A stretch of 12,053 nucleotides of DNA from Spirochaetales bacterium (GTDB lineage: Bacteria > Spirochaetota > Spirochaetia > SZUA-6 > DRHE01): positions 1-12,053 of the forward strand of contig DRHE01000023.1 of NCBI GenBank assembly GCA_011049745.1, given 5' to 3'. This document shows, piece by piece, positions 1 to 6,584 of this stretch (positions are counted from its first letter, which is position 1; each line of letters starts with the position of its first letter). The notes under the pieces were generated by a model that saw only the letters and a list, made by a program, of their open reading frames with translations, made no database searches and was not told the origin of the DNA. A program made the position numbers and the translations under genes.

Positions 1-82
1 AAGCAGGAGAATTGCTGGTTATGTCCAAATGGGCGGGGCTGGAAGCCACTACTATTCTGGCCAGGGAGAAAAAACAGGTGTG
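1..82. repeat. Left arm of an 82-bp perfect inverted repeat (likely fold-back junction)
   Basis: Positions 1-82 are identical, base for base, to the reverse complement of 452-533. The match runs to the window edge on one side and breaks cleanly at position 83 (a here, where the partner would give c). The partner copy sits in the middle of the AIR-synthase-like gene, where its reading frame is conserved protein; the copy at the edge has no coding role of its own. An exact copy ending at a contig end is typical of a fold-back chimera from amplification or assembly. A real inversion-duplication cannot be excluded. Confidence 0.95.
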
Positions 83-972
83 ATCTTGCCGATAACCGCA
101 GCCGGGATTCCCCCTGTGTTAAGCTTTGCGCAGGCATCTGCGGCAAGTTCCGGCTCAGTGGTAAAGAGAAAGACCCCTGAGCTTAAAATCCCCAAAGGGT
201 CCAGGTTAAAATAACTGCAGAGTTTAAGGGTTTCTTCTCTGATTTTTATTTTTGCGCTGTCGATGCGGGCGCCCACCCCCGAGCGGGAAGCGATTTCATG
301 AATTCCGGTGGCTATACCGCCCTCTGTAGGGTCATGGCCGGCGGTAATCCTGATATCTTTTAATATCTTCCCTTCGCGGATTATCGATATGCCGGGATCG
401 TGGAGCCAGCCCAACACCCGCTTAAAGCCTTCCCGGCCGAGCAATCTACGGCACACCTGTTTTTTCTCCCTGGCCAGAATAGTAGTGGCTTCCAGCCCCG
501 CCCATTTGGACATAACCAGCAATTCTCCTGCTTGAGCTCCGGAGGTGACTGTGGGCTCTTTGAAGAGACTGCCCACCATCTGGGCGGATATAACAATCCT
601 GGTTACGGCTGAGGTTACCTCTGTATGGCCGCCGACCCACAGAACCCCAGCCTGCCGGCAGGCAAGGCTGATTTCTTTAAAGATTGCCGGCAGCTTTTCA
701 TGGTTGGAGTCCGGAGGCAGGAGAATTGTAGTGGTCAGGTACTTTGGTATACCGCCCATGGCGACAATATCGTTGCAGTTAACCGCTACCGTATAGGTGC
801 CAATATTCTCTTCGGTAAAGGTAATTGGGTCGGCGGTGATTATAATTATTTTGTCGCTGCGCACAACCGCCGCGTCTTCTCCCGCATCGGCGCCCACTAT
901 AATCTCGGGAGAGCGTGAGGTCTCTTTGAGCAGCCGCGAGAGCTCTTCTGGGGGTATTTTTCCCTCTTTCAT
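52..972 (-). CDS. AIR synthase-related (PurM/HypE-like) protein, C-terminus replaced by fold-back sequence
   Basis: The product belongs to the PurM/HypE/SelD/ThiL superfamily of ATP-using AIR-synthase-fold proteins. The start MKEGKIPPEEL fits the stand-alone AIR-synthase-related group, followed by GEDAAVV, the TADPITF strand, NDIVAMGG, the GGHTEVT nucleotide-loop motif, and DPTEGGIATGIHEIA in the C-terminal domain. The substrate of this stand-alone group is unknown to me; HypE and PurM would have different diagnostic ends and neighbours. Reading from the start, native sequence ends near AAVIGKI at about position 83. The last residues (TPVFSPWPE) and the stop at 52-54 come from the inverted repeat, so the true C-terminus is missing, probably by only a few residues. 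The gene is divergent from the PilZ-like gene. It has no Shine-Dalgarno before the ATG, and a promoter -10 lies 8 nt upstream, so translation is probably leaderless. Confidence 0.85.
   Translation of the reverse strand: MKEGKIPPEELSRLLKETSRSPEIIVGADAGEDAAVVRSDKIIIITADPITFTEENIGTYTVAVNCNDIVAMGGIPKYLTTTILLPPDSNHEKLPAIFKEISLACRQAGVLWVGGHTEVTSAVTRIVISAQMVGSLFKEPTVTSGAQAGELLVMSKWAGLEATTILAREKKQVCRRLLGREGFKRVLGWLHDPGISIIREGKILKDIRITAGHDPTEGGIATGIHEIASRSGVGARIDSAKIKIREETLKLCSYFNLDPLGILSSGVFLFTTEPELAADACAKLNTGGIPAAVIGKITPVFSPWPE
452..533. repeat. Right arm of the 82-bp inverted repeat (native copy inside the AIR-like gene)
   Basis: This is the reverse complement of 1-82. It encodes the GELLVMSKWAGLEATTILAR region of the leftward AIR-synthase-like protein, a conserved stretch in that family, so this copy is the original. 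The two arms are separated by 369 bp of unique sequence. Confidence 0.95.
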
Positions 973-980
973 AAGCTATG

Positions 981-1008
981 AGCATACCTTTATCAGGCCC
1001 TCTGTCAA
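981..1008 (-). promoter_or_regulatory. Sigma70-type promoter of the AIR-like gene
   Basis: On the minus strand there is a perfect TTGACA (-35, 1003-1008), a 16-nt spacer, then TATGCT (-10, 981-986). The ATG at 970-972 follows after only 8 nt, which places the expected transcription start within one or two bases of the start codon. Confidence 0.6.
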
Positions 1009-1121
1009 GATATGGCTCGAACAATGGCAGAATAAGCAGGACACAGGCAGCCCAACTCAGCCATTAACAAGGCCCCTGCATAGCGCCGGGCAAATTATTC
1101 TAATCCGGAGCATTAATCCTC

Positions 1122-1149
1122 TTGACTAACCCGAAAAGCTAAATAGAAT
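1122..1149 (+). promoter_or_regulatory. Sigma70-type promoter of the PilZ-RecQ-gdh-PPDK-like block
   Basis: TTGACT (1122-1127), a 16-nt spacer and TAGAAT (1144-1149, one mismatch to consensus). The ATG at 1157 lies 7 nt beyond the -10 box, so the transcript would be leaderless. If instead the in-frame ATG at 1184 is used (AGGAG at 1176-1180, only 3 nt away), the leader would be about 27 nt. Confidence 0.6.
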
Positions 1150-1156
1150 ATCAAGT

Positions 1157-1948
1157 ATGGGGAAGAAAAATATTCAGGAGTATATGCAGCAGTATGGCGA
1201 TCAGCTTATTCGTTTTAATCCCTATGCAATAAAAAAAATGGGACTGCTCCCTACACAGACCCTGCTGAAATTAGATGATTACATGTTAATCTGTGCTCCC
1301 TTCCAGTTGTCTATGAAGAGGGCAATTCTGCTGGTAATTTTAAGCAAAGATGAGATAAGTTTTTTCCAGCAGTTTCAGAATAAGATAGTATCCTTGAGTT
1401 TTACCTTTCAGCGGCCGGGTAACAATACCCCTATCAATCTTTTCGTAAGAGGGACCCTGGTGCGTATGGGCCCGGTTAAGGGCAGGAACAATGTCTGCCT
1501 GGTTGACCTCTCTTACAGCAACTGTCCCAATGACCTTATGGAGATTGTGGCCGACTATCTTGGTAACCATGCTTCATTAAAAAGCCAGTATGAGCATTTA
1601 AGGAACAAGACGGTTGAACTAAATGAAGAGAATACCAGGATTATGCGCTACAATAAATATGCTGAAGTGCAAATTGCCGGCAAGAAGCATCAGGTTAATC
1701 TAATCTCTGTTTCAGTAAACCGGCTTATTATAGATATTCCTGCTGCTGCGGACCCAATTGAAGAGGGTTCCAAAATCATAATCAAGCTCTATTTTCAAAT
1801 GTATCAGTTTATAATTACCGGCAGTGTAACTAAAGCAGAAAAAGCTCTTGAGGCGGGTTTTACCAGGGTTTATTATGATATAGAATTTACACCGGAACTG
1901 GTGGAAATTCTTGATGATTATTTTTTCCGTTTGAGTTTTAAAAGGTAG
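1157..1948 (+). CDS. PilZ-like protein with a divergent N-terminal (YcgR/PilZN-type) half
   Basis: A cytoplasmic 263-residue protein with no signal peptide or membrane segment. Residues about 20-145 look like the beta-rich partner domain seen before PilZ domains in some bacteria. Residues about 165-263 follow the PilZ pattern: a charged start (RIMRYNKYAEVQI), the strand VNLISVSVNRLIIDIP at the place of the usual D/NxSxxG strand, a hydrophobic barrel strand (KIIIKLYFQMYQFIITGSV) and a closing YYDIEF strand with helix. The normal c-di-GMP ligands are not clear: no good RxxxR is present and the Gly of D/NxSxxG is replaced. It may therefore be a non-binding or altered receptor acting by protein contact. 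It is the first gene of the rightward block and ends 14 bp before the probable RecQ start. The ATG lacks a Shine-Dalgarno. The family call is moderate; the overall pattern resembles spirochaete PilZ proteins. Confidence 0.65.
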   Translation: MGKKNIQEYMQQYGDQLIRFNPYAIKKMGLLPTQTLLKLDDYMLICAPFQLSMKRAILLVILSKDEISFFQQFQNKIVSLSFTFQRPGNNTPINLFVRGTLVRMGPVKGRNNVCLVDLSYSNCPNDLMEIVADYLGNHASLKSQYEHLRNKTVELNEENTRIMRYNKYAEVQIAGKKHQVNLISVSVNRLIIDIPAAADPIEEGSKIIIKLYFQMYQFIITGSVTKAEKALEAGFTRVYYDIEFTPELVEILDDYFFRLSFKR

Positions 1949-1962
1949 CCGTTGTTACGGAA

Positions 1963-3507
1963 CTGAATTTTGCGGATCCGATAAACAGACTGGCCCGGGA
2001 GAGATTCGCAGTTTCCTATCTTTACCCTATACAGCGTTTTGTTATTTCCAATATTTTAGAAGGTATTAGCCAGATAGTAGTGCTGCCCACAGGCAGCGGC
2101 AAATCACTCTGCTTCCTGCTTCCCTCATTGGTTTTAAAGGGGGTTACCCTGGTCGTTGTGCCGCTGCTCTCCCTTTTACAGGATCAAATAAAGCGCCTTG
2201 AAAAAGTCAATTTAAGGGCAGGGGTAATCCGGGGAGGGCAGAGTTCCAGGGAGCGTGAGCAGATATTTGCACATTTGAGAAAGGGCGACATGGTCTTGCT
2301 TTATGCAACTCCGGAGGCGCTTCTTTCTTCTTCCATAAAAAAATCTCTAAAGGATCTCAGGATCGCCCATCTGGTGGTGGATGAAGCCCATTGTATTTCG
2401 GAGTGGGGACCGGGCTTTCGTCCGGATTACCTCAAAATCGGCCAGGTGGCTGAAGAGCTGAAGATTCCCCTTTTAAGCGCTTTTACCGCCACGGCTTCAG
2501 AGAGGGTTCTTGCGGATATCCGTAAAGCTCTTTTCGGCGGCAGAATGGTAAGCAGAGTAATAGATACCCCAGACAGGCCCAATATAAGCTATACGGTTCT
2601 GCCCGTAATATCCACTGCTAGGGCTTTGAGCCGCCTTGTTAAAGAGGAGAAAAAGCCGATACTGGTCTTTTCCCGCACCAGGAAGGGCGCAGAGGCATGT
2701 GCCCGGTATCTAATTGAACGAATTCCCGAAGAGAAGGTCCTTTTTTATCATGCCGGCTTGGATCAGAATGAGAGAAATAATGTGGAGGCGTGGTTTATGG
2801 ATTCAGATAGCGTTATTCTCACGGCCACGTCAGCCTATGGTATGGGAATCGATAAAGCGGATATTCGGACCATCATCCATGTTGATCTGCCCCGTTCAGT
2901 TGAATCATACCTGCAGCAATCTGGCCGGGGCGGCAGAGATGGTAAGCCGGCCCGCTCTATCCTTTTCTACTCCATTCCGGATGCGCGGGATCTGTTGGCC
3001 GGCATAGATGGGAATAAGGGCCATAGCATTCTGGAGCGAGAGCGCTGCCGGCAGATAGTAGAATATGCCGGCGGGTTCAACCTTGGGGAAGAAGAATGGC
3101 CGCGCGCGGAGCAGTGCCGGCGCACAAAGCTGCTCTCAATTCTAGGTAAGGAAGAGGTTGCCTGCTCGGGGTGTGATGTGTGCAGCGGTGAGGCTGTAAC
3201 AGTTCCGGAAGGGTTTACGGAAATTTTGTCCCTGGTAAAGAGGTATAAACGCTTATTTACTGTAAGGGAGCTTGACATGATCCTGGCCGGCAGGAGGAAC
3301 AGCGATTCGCTCTCCCGTGGTTTTGACAGACTTGACGGTTTTGGTATATTAAAGAAGTGGGATGATATCGCTATTGAAATGGCGGTATCAGCAATGGTAA
3401 GAGCAGGTCGGTTGACCGTGGTTGAGCGAGTGTTCCGGCGCTACAGGGTAACCCTGGGAAAGGGTTTCAGAAGTTTTTCGGGAAATAAGGCCCGGTCAAC
3501 GTCTTAA
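1963..3507 (+). CDS. recQ: RecQ-family ATP-dependent DNA helicase, probable CTG start
   Basis: A 3'-to-5' superfamily 2 DNA helicase for repair and recombination. Numbering from CTG 1963 (514 aa): motif 0 YPIQRF (residues 21-26), Walker A PTGSGKS (K47), DEAH followed by CISEWG (140-149), motif III SAFTATAS, motif V TSAYGMGIDKADIR, and motif VI QQSGRGGRDG (318-327). The RecQ zinc site is present as QCRR plus CSGCDVC (C385, C401, C404, C407). A short winged-helix-like tail follows and there is no HRDC domain. The first ordinary start codon (GTG 2080) would remove motif 0 and begin just before Walker A, yet the frame is open and RecQ-like back to a TAA at 1939. No ATG, GTG or TTG exists in that stretch, so CTG 1963 is the best start. 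No convincing Shine-Dalgarno is seen, and coupling to the PilZ-like stop at 1946-1948 is possible. The N-terminal sequence resembles remembered treponemal RecQs. Confidence 0.9.
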   Translation: MNFADPINRLARERFAVSYLYPIQRFVISNILEGISQIVVLPTGSGKSLCFLLPSLVLKGVTLVVVPLLSLLQDQIKRLEKVNLRAGVIRGGQSSREREQIFAHLRKGDMVLLYATPEALLSSSIKKSLKDLRIAHLVVDEAHCISEWGPGFRPDYLKIGQVAEELKIPLLSAFTATASERVLADIRKALFGGRMVSRVIDTPDRPNISYTVLPVISTARALSRLVKEEKKPILVFSRTRKGAEACARYLIERIPEEKVLFYHAGLDQNERNNVEAWFMDSDSVILTATSAYGMGIDKADIRTIIHVDLPRSVESYLQQSGRGGRDGKPARSILFYSIPDARDLLAGIDGNKGHSILERERCRQIVEYAGGFNLGEEEWPRAEQCRRTKLLSILGKEEVACSGCDVCSGEAVTVPEGFTEILSLVKRYKRLFTVRELDMILAGRRNSDSLSRGFDRLDGFGILKKWDDIAIEMAVSAMVRAGRLTVVERVFRRYRVTLGKGFRSFSGNKARSTS

Positions 3508-3522
3508 CAGTAATTAACCTGT

Positions 3523-3528
3523 AAGGAG
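3523..3528 (+). promoter_or_regulatory. Shine-Dalgarno of the glutamate dehydrogenase gene
   Basis: AAGGAG, 8 nt before ATG 3537. It is a strong site and contrasts with the first genes of the transcription units in this window, which have none. Confidence 0.8.
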
Positions 3529-3536
3529 CAGAAGAA

Positions 3537-4823
3537 ATGGCAGCTAAAGATTACAATCCCTACAAAACAGCCCAGGATCAATTTGACAGGGTAGCCGGGA
3601 TGCTTGATCTGGATCAGGCAACCCGTGATTTGTTGAGGAACAGCCTGCGGGAGCATCACTTCAGTATTCCGGTACAGATGGATGACGGCGGGAAAAAGGT
3701 ATTCCGGGGTTTCCGGGTGCTGCATAATGATGCCAGGGGGCCGGGAAAGGGAGGCATCCGTTTTCATCCCCAGGAGACAATCGATACGGTGCGTGCTCTG
3801 GCCATGTGGATGACCTGGAAATGCGCGGTAGTTGATATTCCTCTGGGCGGAGGAAAGGGGGGTGTCATCTGTGATCCCCATAATTTAAGCCTTAGGGAGC
3901 AGGAGCTCCTCTGCCGCGGCTGGGTAAGACAACTGGCCAGGAATGTGGGGCCATTTTCCGATGTACCGGCTCCCGATGTAATGACCAATGCCCAGCATAT
4001 GCTCTGGATGCTCGATGAGTATGAAACTATACATGGCGCCAGGTACCCCGGCTTTATCACCGGCAAACCGGTGGGCATGGGGGGGTCGTTGGGCCGCACA
4101 GAAGCTACCGGCTATGGATTGATATTCACTGTCAGAGAAGCTTTGAAAGAAATGGGTATAAAGCCGGAGGGAACCGTGGCCTCGGTTCAGGGTTTCGGTA
4201 ATGTGGCGCAATATGCCATAGAATTATTTACCCGGATAGGCGGCGAAGTATTGTGTGTATCCTGCTGGGACCAGGAAAAACAGCAGGCCTTCACTTATAA
4301 AAAGCAGGATGGAATCGACCTGGGGGAGCTCTTTCCCATTACGGACAGCTTCGGCAGTATTAATCAGGAGAAGGCAAGAGAACTGGGCTATGAAGCGCTC
4401 CCCGGTGGGGCCTGGCTCGAGCAGGAGGTGGATATCCTGATCCCGGCGGCTTTAGAAAATGAGATCAATGCTGAAAATGTGAATAAGATCAGTAAAAGGG
4501 TTAAGCTTATTGCTGAAGGGGCTAACGGGCCCACTACCATTGAGGCTGATGAAGGTATCAAGGAGAAGGGTATTTTCCTTATTCCCGACTTCCTGGCTAA
4601 TGCCGGGGGTGTTACCTGCAGTTATTTTGAACAGGTTCAGAGCAACATGAACTACTATTGGGAAAAGGATGAGGTTTTAGGCAAGCTGGACATCAAGATG
4701 ACAGCTGCTTTCATGGCTACCAGTGAAATGGCTAAAAAGAATAAACTATATATGCGTGATGCCGCGTATGTAATTGCAATTGACCGGGTGGCCAGGGCCA
4801 GTCAAAATCGCGGCTGGGTGTAA
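3537..4823 (+). CDS. gdhA: Glu/Leu/Phe/Val dehydrogenase, probably glutamate dehydrogenase
   Basis: Reversible oxidative deamination of glutamate to 2-oxoglutarate and ammonia. The 428 residues match the usual length of the hexameric bacterial and archaeal type. Visible motifs are KGGIRFHP (K71), the substrate lysine in MTWK (K95), the catalytic lysine in GGGKGG (K107), PAPDV with D147, the SLGRTEATGYG hinge, the Rossmann loop GFGNVA (219-224), LIPAALENEI, IAEGANGPTT and PDFLANAGGVTCSYFEQVQ. The end of the second Rossmann strand reads VLCVSCWDQ rather than the usual SD or SN, so NAD versus NADP preference cannot be read off. The gene lies 29 bp after recQ and 9 bp before the first ATP-grasp gene, which suggests co-transcription and a link between nitrogen assimilation and the PEP/pyruvate-binding proteins (inference). 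An anabolic or catabolic role is not decidable from sequence. Confidence 0.93.
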   Translation: MAAKDYNPYKTAQDQFDRVAGMLDLDQATRDLLRNSLREHHFSIPVQMDDGGKKVFRGFRVLHNDARGPGKGGIRFHPQETIDTVRALAMWMTWKCAVVDIPLGGGKGGVICDPHNLSLREQELLCRGWVRQLARNVGPFSDVPAPDVMTNAQHMLWMLDEYETIHGARYPGFITGKPVGMGGSLGRTEATGYGLIFTVREALKEMGIKPEGTVASVQGFGNVAQYAIELFTRIGGEVLCVSCWDQEKQQAFTYKKQDGIDLGELFPITDSFGSINQEKARELGYEALPGGAWLEQEVDILIPAALENEINAENVNKISKRVKLIAEGANGPTTIEADEGIKEKGIFLIPDFLANAGGVTCSYFEQVQSNMNYYWEKDEVLGKLDIKMTAAFMATSEMAKKNKLYMRDAAYVIAIDRVARASQNRGWV

Positions 4824-4832
4824 CTTTTATAA

Positions 4833-6584
4833 GTGTCCATGGCGGACTACGGATCGGCAAAGAAAATATCGCCTTTTAACCGTAATTTTTTTAACGGTGG
4901 GGAGGGCTTTACCCGTATAGGTAACGGCAGTCTGGGCGGTAAAGCTCAAGGGTTGGCTTTGATCAGGGATACCCTTGCCGCTAAATTCCAGAAAAATCGC
5001 TTTCAGGATATTATAATCAATATCCCTACCCTGACGGTAATCACCACTCATTTCTTTGATCGATTCATGGAGCAGAATGATCTATACGAAATTGTTGCCT
5101 CCGATTTAAACGATGATCATATTGCCAGCCATTTTCAAAAGACGGAGCTTCCGGCGGAGATGATCGGCGACTTAAGGGCGTTGATTGCCCAGGTGCGGGT
5201 GCCATTGGCAATCAGGTCTTCCAGCCTGCTGGAAGATGCGGCCGGCTCCCCCTTTGCCGGCGTATATGGGACCAAGATGATTCCCAATAACCAGTACGAT
5301 ACGGATACCAGGTTTCGTAAATTCGTGGAGGCGGTCAAATTTGTTTACGCTTCCACCTTTTTCAAGAATGCCAGGGATTATATGAAGGCTGCCGGCCATA
5401 GTATTGAACAGGAAAAAATGGCGGTTATCATCCAGGAAGTTGTTGGCCTGCCTCATGACCGGCGTTTTTATCCCAATATATCCGGTGTGGCCCGTTCCTA
5501 CAATTTCTATCCTTTGAGCTATGCCAAACCTCAAGACGGGGTGGTTAATCTGGCATTAGGGTTGGGTAAAATGATTGTGGATGGGGGTCTGGTCTGGTAT
5601 TATTCTCCCCGCTTTCCCCGTGTGAATCCGCCTTATAAATCAACAGGTGATCTTTTAAAGTCCACCCAGAAAAATTTCTGGGCGGTGAATACAGGCAAAC
5701 CACCACCCCATGATCCTATTAATGAAGCTGAATACCTGCTGAACCTGGATCTTAGGGATGCTGAATATGATGAGGTCTTACCCTATATAGCCTCAACCTA
5801 TGATATACAATCGGACCGGGTAAACATTGGAACAACCGGTAAAGGACCGCGGATAATTACCTTTGCCCCCATACTTCAGGCAGAGATACTGCCTTTGAAT
5901 GAGCTGCTGCTTATTCTGCTTGATCTAAGCGAAAAGACCTACGGCCATAAAGTGGAAATTGAGTTTGCCATGACCTTTGATCCGCGCTCCGGCAGACCGC
6001 CCCGTTTCGGTTTTTTACAGGTAAGGCCCCTGCAAATTTCGGCCGAGTCTGTTAAGATCGAGAAGGAAGAGTTGAAACACAGCACTGTGCTGGTTGCTTC
6101 AGAGAGAGTGCTGGGCAATGGGACGTTGAATACAATAGAGGATGTTGTTTATCTGAAACCGGATAATTTTGACCTTAAATATTCCCGGGCAGTGGCCGCA
6201 GAGATAGAGGCTTTAAACCGGCGGCTTATGGGAGAGGGACGGCCCTACCTGTTGATCGGTTTCGGCAGATGGGGGAGCTCAGATGACTGGCTGGGAATAC
6301 CGGTTAACTGGTCCCAGATCGCCGGCGCTAAAGCCATTGTTGAATGTACCCTGCCGGAAATGTCCATAGATCTCAGCCAGGGAGCTCATTTTTTCCATAA
6401 TATCTCCAACCTGGGTATATATTATTTTTCCCTGGAATATTCTGATGAATACCAGATCGATTGGGAGTGGCTGGACAGCCGGCAGGTTGCAGCTGAAGCT
6501 GAGTTCCTGAAACATGTACACCTTGCATCGCCGCTTAAGTTGAAGGTCGATGGAAAAAGAGGAATGGGGGTGATTTTCAAATGA
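4833..6584 (+). CDS. PEP/pyruvate-binding (PPDK N-terminal, ATP-grasp-like) protein lacking phospho-His and TIM-barrel domains
   Basis: The 583 residues carry the nucleotide-binding domain of pyruvate phosphate dikinase / PEP synthase (roughly 28-400). Conserved ATP-site positions are visible: GGK (K37), the AIRSSSLLED loop (R128), IEF (E377) and FLQVRP (Q396, R398). The swivelling domain with its phospho-histidine and the C-terminal PEP/pyruvate barrel are absent, so it cannot make PEP by the known mechanism. Residues about 470-583 form a second conserved module, GFGRWGSSDDWLGIPV (476-491) and GAHFFHN (517-523), shared with the next gene. The start is either GTG 4833 or ATG 4839, neither with a good Shine-Dalgarno. 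It is 9 bp after gdhA and overlaps the next gene by ATGA (6581-6584), so the two are translationally coupled and may act together. It is likely a paralogue of the next gene's core. Reaction unknown. Confidence 0.85.
   Translation: MSMADYGSAKKISPFNRNFFNGGEGFTRIGNGSLGGKAQGLALIRDTLAAKFQKNRFQDIIINIPTLTVITTHFFDRFMEQNDLYEIVASDLNDDHIASHFQKTELPAEMIGDLRALIAQVRVPLAIRSSSLLEDAAGSPFAGVYGTKMIPNNQYDTDTRFRKFVEAVKFVYASTFFKNARDYMKAAGHSIEQEKMAVIIQEVVGLPHDRRFYPNISGVARSYNFYPLSYAKPQDGVVNLALGLGKMIVDGGLVWYYSPRFPRVNPPYKSTGDLLKSTQKNFWAVNTGKPPPHDPINEAEYLLNLDLRDAEYDEVLPYIASTYDIQSDRVNIGTTGKGPRIITFAPILQAEILPLNELLLILLDLSEKTYGHKVEIEFAMTFDPRSGRPPRFGFLQVRPLQISAESVKIEKEELKHSTVLVASERVLGNGTLNTIEDVVYLKPDNFDLKYSRAVAAEIEALNRRLMGEGRPYLLIGFGRWGSSDDWLGIPVNWSQIAGAKAIVECTLPEMSIDLSQGAHFFHNISNLGIYYFSLEYSDEYQIDWEWLDSRQVAAEAEFLKHVHLASPLKLKVDGKRGMGVIFK

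Noticed and set aside
650..663. 14-bp perfect palindrome GCCTGCCGGCAGGC
   Set aside because: It lies inside a well-conserved coding region (the ACRQAG codons), so a regulatory role is not needed to explain it.
52..972. Calling the AIR-like gene hypE, purM, selD or thiL
   Set aside because: The motifs fit the superfamily, but the N-terminus fits the stand-alone AIR-synthase-related group, the diagnostic C-terminus is missing, and no hydrogenase, purine, selenium or thiamine genes are nearby.
3504..3881. Antisense open frame of 125 residues opposite gdhA
   Set aside because: A shadow of strongly conserved glutamate dehydrogenase codons; no family resemblance and no start signals of its own.
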